From NCBI RefSeq assembly GCF_000423325.1, contig NZ_AUHT01000006.1, forward strand, positions 248,001 through 312,000: a DNA stretch of 64,000 nt. Reading direction: 5' to 3'. This DNA comes from Lysobacter defluvii IMMIB APB-9 = DSM 18482. Lineage in GTDB: Bacteria; Pseudomonadota; Gammaproteobacteria; Xanthomonadales; Xanthomonadaceae. The translations under genes were made by a program, and so were the position numbers. Under the pieces are notes generated by a model. The model ran no database searches. It had not been told where the DNA came from and saw nothing but the letters and a program-made list of their open reading frames with translations. Of the stretch, positions 27,314 through 35,481 are shown in pieces (the first letter of the stretch is position 1; the number at the start of each line of letters is the position of its first letter).

Positions 27314-28492
27314 TCAGAACCACTCGAGCAGCGAGACGCCCAGGCCGACGTGGGTGGAGCGGTGGTCGTAGTCGATCAGGCTCTCGCCGTAGCCGTCGAA
27401 CACCTGCAGGTGCCCGCGGATGTTGTCGCCCAGCGGGAACGCCCAGGTGAAACGCAGCGCGCCGCGCGAGTCCTCGCCGGTGCGCAGCGAGTGTCGCGCC
27501 ATCAGCGAGAACTCGTGTCCGCCGCGCACGTGGACCAGGGTCACGTCGCCCCGGCCGATGTAGTCCTCGATGTCCGGGTTGTCGTCCTCGCCGTTCTCGC
27601 TGATGCGCCACCACGGCCGGATCGTGAGCGCCCAGTTTTCGCGATCGAAGCCGACCATCCCGACGACCCGGTTCCAGCTGCGCGAGTACGGGTCGCCACG
27701 GCCATTGGACTCGTGGTTGATGCCGATGCCCCACATCCGCCCGCGCCAGTCGCCGATCGAATAGCCGGTGCGGAACACCAGCATCGCCTCGGGCTCGTAG
27801 TTGGTCTCGCGGAACGGCCGCGAGGCCTCGTGGTTGAACACCTGCCAGCGCGAGCTCTGCGTATAGCCCAGCCACAGGTCGCCGTTGTCGCCGAGGATAT
27901 TCTCGACCGCCTTGGTCTTGAAGCTGAGCTGGAACTTGGCCTCGATTTCGTCGAGCGAGACACCGTCGACGTTGCCCTGCTCGTCGCCGCCGCCGGACGG
28001 GGAAGGGCGGTCGTTGGGGTCCGCGGACCAGAACACCGGCAGCAGGTAGACGGGCTTGTAGCCGCGGAAGTTGAAGGTGCCCAGCTTGGAACTGCGGGCC
28101 AGCTCCCAGCGGCGGTCGAGCAGGCCGCCCTTGCCGGCATCGGCGATGTAGGCGTCGATCTCGCTGCCGCCCTCGGAGCGGAACAGGTCGCTCAGTGCAA
28201 GCCGCGCCCGGTCCCGCGTCGGCATGTCGCGGCGCGCCTCCACCTTCGCCCCGTCCAGCTCCGCCGCGAGCTGGCGCGCCTGCTCGGCCATCGCGTCGGC
28301 CTGCTCCGGGGTCGGCGCAACGCGGCCGAGCGCATCGTCGTAGCAGCGCAGGCGCTCGGCATCGATGGTGATGGAGGTGCAGGCGGACGGGTCCGGCGCC
28401 GCGGCAGCGGGCTCCTGCGCCAAGGCGGGAACGGCAGCCAGTGCCAGCAGCAGCGCGCCGGCGCCCGGCAAGGTGGCGGATAGCGGGCTCAT
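27314..28492 (-). CDS. pldA: Outer-membrane phospholipase A
   Basis: 392 residues with a signal peptide (ends near AVPALA). The mature N-terminal extension is about 110 residues, longer than in enteric PldA, followed by a 12-strand barrel. The catalytic triad matches OMPLA: H260 and S262 in INHESNG, and N274 in SWNR, with the same 14-residue His-to-Asn spacing as E. coli. Calcium-dependent PldA degrades phospholipids misplaced in the outer leaflet. Its ATG overlaps the stop of the MscS gene by 4 bases (ATGA), and the patatin gene follows almost directly, showing tight translational coupling. Confidence 0.9.
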   Translation of the reverse strand: MSPLSATLPGAGALLLALAAVPALAQEPAAAAPDPSACTSITIDAERLRCYDDALGRVAPTPEQADAMAEQARQLAAELDGAKVEARRDMPTRDRARLALSDLFRSEGGSEIDAYIADAGKGGLLDRRWELARSSKLGTFNFRGYKPVYLLPVFWSADPNDRPSPSGGGDEQGNVDGVSLDEIEAKFQLSFKTKAVENILGDNGDLWLGYTQSSRWQVFNHEASRPFRETNYEPEAMLVFRTGYSIGDWRGRMWGIGINHESNGRGDPYSRSWNRVVGMVGFDRENWALTIRPWWRISENGEDDNPDIEDYIGRGDVTLVHVRGGHEFSLMARHSLRTGEDSRGALRFTWAFPLGDNIRGHLQVFDGYGESLIDYDHRSTHVGLGVSLLEWF

Positions 28493-29913
28493 GGCGTCTC
28501 CGCCCGGATCAGGTCGACGTCCGCGTGGGCACGGCGCTCGGCTTCCACCTGCGCGTCCAGTTCCCGGTTGACCGAGGTTTCCGGCAGCGGCACCGCCGAG
28601 GAGTCCTGGACCCGGGGCTGTACCGGGACGTCCTCGCGCAGCCTCGACAGGTACTGCACCGACCGCGGGGCATCCAGGATCCCCGCTTCGGCGAAGTGCG
28701 TGCGCACCGCGTGGATCGCGGCACTGCGCGCCTTGCCCAGGTCGGTGCTGCGCTGGTTGATCCAGGCGAAGAACTGCAGGTGCGCCGCGGTTCCGTCGTA
28801 CTCCTTCACCGTCCACGAGGGGGCTGGATCCTGGAGGATGCCCTCGACGCAGGCGATGGCCTTCAGCGCGACCTCCTGCGCCTGCATGATCGATTCGCAG
28901 CTGTCGATCGGGACCACGAAGTCGAAACGCCGGTTCGGGTTGCGGCTGACGTTCAGCACCACCGACTTGAACACCAGCGCGTTGGGCAGGTTGAGCTGGT
29001 TCCCGTCGAAGGTGACCAGCACCGTGGTGCGCGAGGTGAGCGCGGCCACGGTGCCGTCGTAGGTGTCGATGCGCACGACCTCGCCGGGGGCGAACGGCCG
29101 GCGCAGGCTGAGCAGCACCCCGGCCACGTAGTTCTCGGCGATGTCCTTGAACGCGAAGCCGATCACCAGGCCGACCACGCCGGCCGAACCCAGCACCGCC
29201 CCGGCCACCCCGGTAAGCCCCAGCAGGTTCAGCGCGATCAGCACCGAAACCAGCAGGCTGGCCCAGGTGACGAAGCGCTGGACCAGGCTGGCGGTGTAGG
29301 GGTTCTCCCCGCGCCACTTCCGCTTGCCGGCACGGCGGCCCAGCCACTTGCCGATCCACCAGCCCAGCAGCACCAGGGCGATGGCAACCGCCAGCACCGG
29401 CAGCGCCGCGACCAGCTGGACAAGCCGCTCCACGACCTCGCGCATCGCCGCCTCCAGCCTGGCACCGACATGGGTGCTCAGGGTGATGCGGTTGTCGACC
29501 GTGGCGACACCTTCCTGCTGCGTGGCGACCTGCTCGGCCAGCTGGCGCGCCTCCACGTCCATTACTTCGCCGGTAAGCCGGGCGGTCCCGCCCTGCACGG
29601 TGACGGTCACCTCTTCCATTCCCGGGATCGCGCGCAGGCGGCGCGCGATGGTCTCACCGGCTTCCAGCTCGGTGCGCTGCTGCTCCTGGGCCTGGGCCTC
29701 GGCCTGTGCGACGACTTCCCGTAACTCGGCCGGGTCGGGCTCCGGCGGCACGTCGTCGTCCATCGGCGGCTCCGCGGACTGCAGGGCCACGTCCGGCGCG
29801 GGGGCGCTGGTGGCCTCGCCGGCTTCACCTGGCTCCTGCGCCGCGAGGCCGGCGGGGAGCGCCAGCAGCAGTGCCAGCACGCTGGACAACAGGAGGCCGG
29901 GTCTGGACGTCAT
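28489..29913 (-). CDS. MscS-family mechanosensitive channel with N-terminal periplasmic BON domain
   Basis: 474 residues: signal peptide, acidic linker, a BON domain (about 82-146, VTVTVQGGTARLTGEV), then three membrane helices. The MscS pore/beta core reads AGAVLGSAGVVGLVIGFAFKD and NYVAGVLLSLRRPF. The cytoplasmic vestibule and a long charged tail follow. MscS channels release solutes on osmotic downshock. The BON domain, which can bind lipid, placed before the pore is unusual. Its gene lies between the PLD-type gene (9-base gap) and pldA (4-base overlap). Confidence 0.87.
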   Translation of the reverse strand: MTSRPGLLLSSVLALLLALPAGLAAQEPGEAGEATSAPAPDVALQSAEPPMDDDVPPEPDPAELREVVAQAEAQAQEQQRTELEAGETIARRLRAIPGMEEVTVTVQGGTARLTGEVMDVEARQLAEQVATQQEGVATVDNRITLSTHVGARLEAAMREVVERLVQLVAALPVLAVAIALVLLGWWIGKWLGRRAGKRKWRGENPYTASLVQRFVTWASLLVSVLIALNLLGLTGVAGAVLGSAGVVGLVIGFAFKDIAENYVAGVLLSLRRPFAPGEVVRIDTYDGTVAALTSRTTVLVTFDGNQLNLPNALVFKSVVLNVSRNPNRRFDFVVPIDSCESIMQAQEVALKAIACVEGILQDPAPSWTVKEYDGTAAHLQFFAWINQRSTDLGKARSAAIHAVRTHFAEAGILDAPRSVQYLSRLREDVPVQPRVQDSSAVPLPETSVNRELDAQVEAERRAHADVDLIRAETP

Positions 29914-29922
29914 CTGGGTTCC

Positions 29923-31212
29923 CTAGAGTTGCGACTTGATCGGCAGCAGCACCCGCTCGGCGATCCGCTCGCGCCAGGGCCGGGAGAGCCACTGCTCGTA
30001 CGTATACGGCTTCGACCGTTCCAGGTCCCGCTCGAACACCCGGGTCATCTGCAGGGCGAAGTCGCGATCGTAGACGTTCAGGCTCGCCTCGTCGTTGAGC
30101 CGGAAGGAACGGATGTCGAAGTTGGTCGAACCCAGCGACACCATCTCGTCGTCCACGATCAGGAGCTTGTTGTGGAACATCGTGGGCTGGTACTCGTGGA
30201 TTTCCACGCCGGCGCGGAGCAGGGGACCCCAGTCGGCCTTGGAGGTGACCCGCACCACGCTCGAGTCGATGTAGGGGCCGGGCAGCACCACCCGGATGCG
30301 CACCCCGCGCTTGCGGGCCTGCAGCAGCGCGCCCATGACCAGCTCGTCGGGGATGAAGTAGGAGGCGGCGAGGTCGATGGTGTGCTCGGCGGCCGCGATG
30401 GCCATCAGGAACATCAGGTGCATGCTCTCGCTGCCGCCGGCGGGCGAGGCGATGAACAGGTGCGCCTTCATGTCCCCGGCCGGCTCCAGCGGCGGGAAAT
30501 AGTCGGGACCGTTGAGCACGCGGCCGGTGGTCTTGATCCAGTTGTCGTTGAAGGCGGCCTGGATCTGCGCCACCACCGGTCCGTCGATGCGGAAGTGGAT
30601 GTCGCGCCAGTGGTCCGGGTCCTGGGCGTTGCCCTTCCATTCGTCGGCGATGCCCACCCCGCCGGTGAAGCCGATCCGGCCGTCCACCACCAGCAGCTTG
30701 CGGTGGGTGCGGTTGTTCATCCGGCCCAGGTTGTACCAGTGCAGCGGCCGGTAGCGCTCGACCTCGACACCGGCGTCCTCCATCAGGTCCAGCAATGCGG
30801 GGTCCATCTTGATGCTGCCGACCCAGTCGATGGTGACGTGCACCGGGATCCCAGCCTCCGCACGCTCGGCCAGTGCCTTGGCGAACAGCTCGCCGATCTC
30901 GCCCGACCAGTAGACGTAGGTCTCGAAGGTGACCGACACCCGCGCGCCGCGGATCGCCTCCAGCATCGCCGGGAAGATCTCCGCGCCGTTGTTGTAGGCA
31001 ACCACGTGGTTGCCCTCGATCACCGAGGGCCCGAGCATCACCCCCATCTCGCGCACGAACTGCTCGTCGGCGGTGTCGTAGCGGTGCTCGATGCGCCGCT
31101 CCAGCTTCTTCTCGGGCGTGACGAAATTGATCGCCAGCACCACCGCGACGGCGGTCGCCAGCACGGTCAACACGATGATCCAGCTCATGCGTCTGCGGCT
31201 CCAGTGCGGCAT
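29923..31212 (-). CDS. Phospholipase D-superfamily cardiolipin synthase (ClsB-like)
   Basis: 429 residues with one N-terminal membrane helix (about 9-30). Both HKD motifs are intact: H170-x-K172-x4-D177 (HRKLLVVD, followed by GFTGG) and H347-x-K349-x4-D354 (HNKLLIVD, followed by GSTNFDIRSF). The size and motif layout match bacterial cardiolipin synthases of the ClsB/YbhO group, which join phosphatidylglycerol with another lipid headgroup. ATG 31212 has GGGAGGG upstream. It is the first gene of the cls-mscS-pldA-patatin run, so this enzyme probably remakes lipids that the two downstream lipases break down. Confidence 0.87.
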   Translation of the reverse strand: MPHWSRRRMSWIIVLTVLATAVAVVLAINFVTPEKKLERRIEHRYDTADEQFVREMGVMLGPSVIEGNHVVAYNNGAEIFPAMLEAIRGARVSVTFETYVYWSGEIGELFAKALAERAEAGIPVHVTIDWVGSIKMDPALLDLMEDAGVEVERYRPLHWYNLGRMNNRTHRKLLVVDGRIGFTGGVGIADEWKGNAQDPDHWRDIHFRIDGPVVAQIQAAFNDNWIKTTGRVLNGPDYFPPLEPAGDMKAHLFIASPAGGSESMHLMFLMAIAAAEHTIDLAASYFIPDELVMGALLQARKRGVRIRVVLPGPYIDSSVVRVTSKADWGPLLRAGVEIHEYQPTMFHNKLLIVDDEMVSLGSTNFDIRSFRLNDEASLNVYDRDFALQMTRVFERDLERSKPYTYEQWLSRPWRERIAERVLLPIKSQL

Positions 31213-31304
31213 CGGGCCCTCCCGTTCAGCTTTGGGACTGTGGCGTCCGCCTGAACAAACCGGCGTGAAGGCGGCCGCAAGAGGGCAAGCCGGGGGCGGG
31301 GCGG

Positions 31305-31790
31305 TCAGAAGAACCAGGCAAAGGCGAACAGCCCCAGCATCGCGAACGCCAGCCCGACCTTGAGCGCGGTCCCCAGCAGCAGCCCGATCCAGGTCGCGAC
31401 GCCCACGCGCGTTGCCTGCGCCAGCCTGCGCGCGTGGATCAGTTCGCCTGCCAGCGCGCCGATGAAGGGACCCGCCAGCAGCCCCGGCAACCCGAAGAAG
31501 ATGCCCACGACCGAACCGACGAGCGCCCCGATGACGGCGAGCCGGCTCGCCCCGGCCCGTTTGGCCCCCATCGCCGAGGCCAGGAAGTCGACCACCAGCG
31601 ACAGGATGGTGAGCAGGCCCAGCACCACCAGGGTCACCGCCCCGATGCGCTCGAAACCGCCCGCCCAGGCGGCCAGCAGCATCCCGAAGAACACCAGCGG
31701 CAGCCCCGGAAGGACCGGCAGGATCACGCCGGCGACCCCGACGACGACCATCACCAGGGCGATCACGTAGTACAGGGCTTGCAGTTCCAT
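31305..31790 (-). CDS. DUF456 family membrane protein
   Basis: 161 residues, almost entirely hydrophobic, with four to five helices and the glycine-rich GVILPVLPGLPLVFFG and FFGLPGLLAGPFIGALAGEL stretches that define DUF456. Function unknown. A GGAG lies 6 bases before ATG 31790. It sits upstream of the cls gene on the same strand, separated by 92 bases; whether it joins that operon is undecided. Confidence 0.82.
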   Translation of the reverse strand: MELQALYYVIALVMVVVGVAGVILPVLPGLPLVFFGMLLAAWAGGFERIGAVTLVVLGLLTILSLVVDFLASAMGAKRAGASRLAVIGALVGSVVGIFFGLPGLLAGPFIGALAGELIHARRLAQATRVGVATWIGLLLGTALKVGLAFAMLGLFAFAWFF

Positions 31791-31853
31791 TCGACTCCCC
31801 CGGGGTGTGCCGGTCGTGGCGGTTCGCCGCGGCGCGGTTGCGTTCAGCCGCCG

Positions 31854-32030
31854 TTGCATTTTGCCGGAACGCGTTGTAGTTTCGGCGTTGCTGTTTGCCG
31901 GGGTCACCGTGAATCGTGGCCCGATGCGGCTGATCGACGATCGCTACATCGTTGCACTCGCTTCCTCCTTGCAACCAGCACCACCCGCAGGGTGTAAACC
32001 AAACCAGCCAGTGCTCCAGGGAGCAAGTCG
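31854..32030 (+). other. Long leader region upstream of the cold-shock gene
   Basis: The roughly 240 bases between the DUF456 start and the csp start hold no gene. The segment is relatively AT-rich for this genome and includes TTGCATTTTGCC and TTGTAGTTT stretches that could supply promoter elements. A start near 31890 would give a leader of about 140 bases, as in cspA mRNAs that fold as cold sensors. Confidence 0.35.
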
Positions 32031-32240
32031 ATGTCCAACCGAGAGACCGGAACCGTCAAGTGGTTCAACGATGCCAAGGGTTTTGGCTTCATCAGCCGCG
32101 AGAACGGCGAGGACGTGTTCGTCCACTTCCGTGCCATCCAGACCGAAGGCTTCAAGAGCCTGCAGGAAGGCCAGCAGGTGTCGTTCGAGGTAGTGCAGGG
32201 CCAGAAGGGCCTGCAGGCCGACGCGGTGCAGCCGCTCTGA
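32031..32240 (+). CDS. Cold-shock protein, CspA family
   Basis: 69 residues. Both RNA-binding motifs are present: RNP1 KGFGFIS (about 16-22) and RNP2 VFVHF (about 29-33), on the five-strand OB fold starting TGTVKWFND. CspA-type proteins melt RNA structure. AGGGAG lies upstream of ATG 32031, and a strong hairpin terminator follows at 32267. The long leader suggests post-transcriptional temperature control. Confidence 0.95.
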   Translation: MSNRETGTVKWFNDAKGFGFISRENGEDVFVHFRAIQTEGFKSLQEGQQVSFEVVQGQKGLQADAVQPL

Positions 32241-32266
32241 GCGACTGCCTTCGCTGAGGAAAAAAC

Positions 32267-32303
32267 AAGGAGCGGCCCGCCTGTGCGGGCCGCTCCTGTT
32301 TTG
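32267..32303. terminator. Strong hairpin terminator between csp and the convergent lipoprotein gene
   Basis: Thirteen-base-pair stem (AGGAGCGGCCCGC with GCGGGCCGCTCCT, loop CTGT). It has GTTTTG on the plus side and TTGTTTTTTCC on the minus side, so it can work in both directions. Confidence 0.85.
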
Positions 32304-32329
32304 TGCGGCGGATCGGAGTGGGTCGAGGG

Positions 32330-32800
32330 TCAGCGCGCCCAGGCGCGGCCGTTGTAGACGCGAACCGGGGAGCCCACGCGCAGGCCGTCCAGGTCGTTCT
32401 GGGTGACCACCGTGGTGCGGCCGTCGCTCATGCGGACATGCACGTTGTAGGTGGCGTTCTCGACCCGGTTCTGGATCGCGTTGCCGGCCAGCGCGCCGGC
32501 CACGGCGCCCGCGGCGGTCGCGGTGTTGCGCCGACCGGTGCTCTCGTCGTCGGCCAGCTCGCGACCTGCTGCGGCGCCCACCAGGCCGCCGATCACGGCG
32601 CCCGTTGCCTGCGGCGCATTGCTGCCGGCGACCTGCTCGATGCGGGTCACCGTGCCGCAGTCCATGCAGTTGGCGGAAGCCGGGCCGGGCGCGTAGCCGC
32701 CACTGGAATAGCCCGAGTTGTAGCCGGGGGTCGCGCAGCCGGCGAGGGCCAGGCTGGCCGCGGCGGCGACGCTGATGAGGCTGGGGCGGATCATGTTCAT
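32330..32800 (-). CDS. Glycine-zipper 2TM-domain lipoprotein
   Basis: 156 residues. Lipobox SLALAGC, then a short Gly/Ser/Tyr linker and a glycine-zipper 2TM stretch (about 70-115: TGAVIGGLVGAAAGRELAD, then AGAVAGALAGNAIQNR). A small beta domain ends in VRVYNGRAWAR. This is the SlyB/YmgG-like outer-membrane group, often envelope-stress induced. AGGAG precedes ATG 32800. It resembles the larger glycine-zipper protein encoded at 35482. Confidence 0.85.
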   Translation of the reverse strand: MNMIRPSLISVAAAASLALAGCATPGYNSGYSSGGYAPGPASANCMDCGTVTRIEQVAGSNAPQATGAVIGGLVGAAAGRELADDESTGRRNTATAAGAVAGALAGNAIQNRVENATYNVHVRMSDGRTTVVTQNDLDGLRVGSPVRVYNGRAWAR

Positions 32801-32901
32801 GTGCGTCTCCTGCTGGAAGGGGGCAGGTGGCCGACATCGGGCCACGCCGCCCACGCTAGGAGCGCCGCGGTGAACTCCCCATCAAGTGGCGCGGGGACCG
32901 T

Positions 32902-33363
32902 TCAGGTGCGGAAATCGAGGTGGCAGGCGCGGCAGCTCTCGCCCACCGAGGAGGCCGCTTCCTTCAGTGCCTCGCAGCCCGCGGGCGGGTTCGCCAGCGC
33001 CTGGTCCAGGCGCGCGCGCATGCCGGCGGCGTGGTCGGCGAAGCGGCTGTCGTCGGCCAGGCCCGGGAAGGCGGGCTCCAGGTCGTTGGCCAGCGTGCGC
33101 AGGGCCTGCAGGTGCGGAAGCGAATCGGTGACCTCGCAGCGGTTGCCCTTGAGCTTGCCCGCCATCTGGGCGGAGTGGGCCTGCAGCAGGTGCATCGTGG
33201 CCATCGGGTAGCGGTCCCTCCAGGTCTTGCCGCTGTCGATCGCCTGCAGGGTCATGACGGTCCCGACGATGCCCAGCACCAGCCCGATCAGCAACAGGAA
33301 CAGGTAGCGTGCGTTGGTGTTGGGTTTGGCCGGCGGGGTGCCGGTCGACTGCGGGTCGGCCAT
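32902..33363 (-). CDS. Membrane-anchored cytochrome c'-like protein
   Basis: 153 residues. One membrane helix (about 21-43) anchors a helical periplasmic domain. A single CxxCH heme site (C144-R-A-C147-H148) lies at the very C-terminus, the position used by four-helix cytochromes c'. Cytochromes c' bind NO or transfer electrons. The N-terminal anchor is uncommon for this fold, and the name is inference from the motif position. It lies 80 bases from the divergent tcdA gene. Confidence 0.68.
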   Translation of the reverse strand: MADPQSTGTPPAKPNTNARYLFLLLIGLVLGIVGTVMTLQAIDSGKTWRDRYPMATMHLLQAHSAQMAGKLKGNRCEVTDSLPHLQALRTLANDLEPAFPGLADDSRFADHAAGMRARLDQALANPPAGCEALKEAASSVGESCRACHLDFRT

Positions 33364-33433
33364 CGAAAGCGCTCCAGTGGATACCGGCGTGAAGATACCA
33401 TGCGCCCATGACGGGCAAGGCGGGCGCGACGAC

Positions 33434-33439
33434 TACAAT
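33434..33439 (+). promoter_or_regulatory. Putative -10 box TACAAT for tcdA
   Basis: TACAAT ends 7 bases before ATG 33446, so a transcript from it would begin at or next to the start codon and be leaderless. No ribosome-binding site is seen before this ATG, which fits. Confidence 0.5.
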
Positions 33440-33445
33440 CGCGCC

Positions 33446-34258
33446 ATGGATTCGCCCGCCCTCGACCCCGTCCTGCTCGAACGCTTCGCCGGTATCGATC
33501 GCCTGTACGGCGCCGGTTCCATCCGCCACCTGTCCGCCTGCCGGGTGGCGGTGGTGGGCATGGGCGGGGTGGGTTCGTGGCTGGTGGAGGCGCTGGCCCG
33601 CAGCGCCGTGGGGCACCTGACCCTCATCGACGCCGACGACATCTGCGTCTCCAACAGCAACCGCCAGCTGCCCGCGCACGAGGGGCAGTTCGGCCGGCCC
33701 AAGGTGGCCGCCATGGCGGAGCGTTGCCGGGCGATCAACCCGCGCATCGAGGTCGATGCGGTCGAGAGCTTCCTCACCCCGTCGAACCTCGAATTGTTGC
33801 TGGACCGGGACTTTGACCTGGTGCTGGATGCCTGCGACAGCTTCCGCAGCAAGGTCGAGATGATCGCCTGGTGCCGGCGTAGGAAGCTGCCGGTGGTGGT
33901 GTGCGGCTCGGCCGGTGGACGGGTCGACCCCACCCAGGTGCGCGTGCGCGACCTGTCGCGCACCGAGCACGACGCGATGCTGGCGCTGGTGCGCAAGAAG
34001 CTGCGCGCGGAGTTCCACTTCCCGCGCAACCGCGACCGCTACTTCGGCGTGCCCGCGGTGTACTCGCTGGAGAACGTGCGCTACCCGCAGGCCGACGGCA
34101 GCGTGTGCGGCCTGCGGCCCAGCCTGGGGCCGGACGAGGCGCTGAAGCTCGACTGCGGGGCGGGGCTGGGGGCGGCTACCCAGGTCACGGGTGCGTTCGC
34201 CTTCGTCATGGCGGGGAAGGCGCTGGAGATCCTGCTCAAGCGCCGCCCGCCGATCTAG
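33446..34258 (+). CDS. tcdA: tRNA threonylcarbamoyladenosine dehydratase (TcdA/CsdL)
   Basis: 270 residues of the E1-like adenylating family. The nucleotide loop is VVGMGGVGSWLVEALARS, then LIDADDICVSNSNRQL, and the DACDSFRSK stretch is typical of TcdA. The GS/Cys region VVCGSAGGRVDPT follows. It cyclises t6A37 to ct6A in ANN-decoding tRNAs using ATP. Its stop overlaps the stop of the convergent TatD-family gene by 4 bases. The -10-like box just upstream suggests a leaderless transcript. Confidence 0.92.
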   Translation: MDSPALDPVLLERFAGIDRLYGAGSIRHLSACRVAVVGMGGVGSWLVEALARSAVGHLTLIDADDICVSNSNRQLPAHEGQFGRPKVAAMAERCRAINPRIEVDAVESFLTPSNLELLLDRDFDLVLDACDSFRSKVEMIAWCRRRKLPVVVCGSAGGRVDPTQVRVRDLSRTEHDAMLALVRKKLRAEFHFPRNRDRYFGVPAVYSLENVRYPQADGSVCGLRPSLGPDEALKLDCGAGLGAATQVTGAFAFVMAGKALEILLKRRPPI

Positions 34259-35046
34259 GCCGCCGGCGCGGGCAGCGCCAGGCCCCCGAACAGGCGCTCG
34301 GCGTTCGCCGTGGTGGCGCGGGCCACGTCGTCCCGGTCCTGGCCGCGCAGCTCCGCGACCACGTCCAGCACCACCGGCAGGTACCCGGGTTCGTTGCGCT
34401 GGCCGCGGTTGCCTGCACCCGGCTGGTCCGGTGCGTCGGTTTCCAGCAGCAGGAACTCGAGCGGCATCGAGGACACCAGCCGGCGCAGCCGCTGCGCCCG
34501 CGGCCAGGTGACCGGTCCCCCGATGCCGACCAGGAACCCCAGGTCCCACAAGGTCTGTGCCTGCTGGGCGCTGCCCGAGAAGCTGTGCACGACGCCGCGC
34601 AGCCCGCCGATGCGGCGGATCGCCGCGGTCACCTCGTCCACCGCCCGTCGGGCATGGACGATCACCGGCAGGCCGGCATCGCGCGCCAGCCGCAGCTGCG
34701 CCTCGAAGAACTCCAGCTGCACCGCGTGGTCGAGCCCGGGTACGAAGTGGTCCAGGCCGCATTCGCCCACGGCCACCACGCCGGGACGGGCGATCCGGTC
34801 GGCGAGCGCATCCAGGTGCCCCGGCCGGTGCCGGTCCAGGAACATCGGATGCAGTCCGTAGGCGGGGAACAGCCCCGGATGGCCTGCGCAGGTCGCCTCC
34901 AGGTGGTCCCAGCCGTCGGCGGCGATCGCCGGGACCACGATCCGGCGCACGCCGGCCCTGCGGGCGCGGGACAGCACTTCGCCGCGGTCCGGCTCGAAGT
35001 CGGCCACGTCGATATGGCAGTGGCTGTCGACGAGGTCGGGCTGCAC
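34255..35046 (-). CDS. TatD-family metal-dependent hydrolase
   Basis: 263 residues, TIM-barrel amidohydrolase fold. The metal ligands are readable: DSHCHID (HxH near residue 9), GECGLDH (Glu around residue 94), VIVHARRA, VHSFSG, and a C-terminal ETDAP aspartate. TatD enzymes act as 3'-5' DNA exonucleases or D-aminoacyl hydrolases; the precise substrate is open. It converges on tcdA with overlapping stops and precedes the small DUF6116 gene on the same strand. Confidence 0.9.
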   Translation of the reverse strand: MQPDLVDSHCHIDVADFEPDRGEVLSRARRAGVRRIVVPAIAADGWDHLEATCAGHPGLFPAYGLHPMFLDRHRPGHLDALADRIARPGVVAVGECGLDHFVPGLDHAVQLEFFEAQLRLARDAGLPVIVHARRAVDEVTAAIRRIGGLRGVVHSFSGSAQQAQTLWDLGFLVGIGGPVTWPRAQRLRRLVSSMPLEFLLLETDAPDQPGAGNRGQRNEPGYLPVVLDVVAELRGQDRDDVARATTANAERLFGGLALPAPAA

Positions 35047-35055
35047 GTTGGGCTC

Positions 35056-35307
35056 CTAGTGGCGGTTCCGCTGCTCCCGGGGCGAGTTGTAGTCGTCGAC
35101 CACCTCGCCCTCGATCACCCGGGCGTTGCGGTTCTTCCAGTTGGCCAGCACCAGGGTGCCCAGCCCCAGCAGGATCTCGTCGATCATCGGGATCGGATCC
35201 GGGAGCAGCACGCTCAGCACGAACAGGGCCGCGGTGACCTTGAACAGGGTGGGGTAGCGGAGCCGCCGGGCCCAGGCGAGCACGGGCAGCAGCAGGGGAG
35301 TGGCCAT
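35056..35307 (-). CDS. DUF6116-like small membrane protein
   Basis: 83 residues with two hydrophobic stretches (about 5-15 and 20-50, YPTLFKVTAALFVLSVLLPD) and a charged tail ending NSPREQRNRH. It resembles the short DUF6116 proteins of Xanthomonadaceae; function unknown. ATG 35307 is assumed, although longer in-frame extensions exist. It reads in the same direction as the TatD-family gene, with no clear promoter of its own. Confidence 0.65.
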   Translation of the reverse strand: MATPLLLPVLAWARRLRYPTLFKVTAALFVLSVLLPDPIPMIDEILLGLGTLVLANWKNRNARVIEGEVVDDYNSPREQRNRH

Positions 35308-35481
35308 GGCGGGAAACACCGGGACGGGAGTCCCGACGCTAGCACGGCCCCGCGCCGCACCGTGCATTTGTCCCCGTGCGTCACAGATTGCCGCCCGGTG
35401 GCACATCCATTCAGGTTGGGAGTGGTGGAATGCGCACAGGTACATCCAGGCGCGAGCCGCCGAAGTGAGGAGGGGAAAGCG

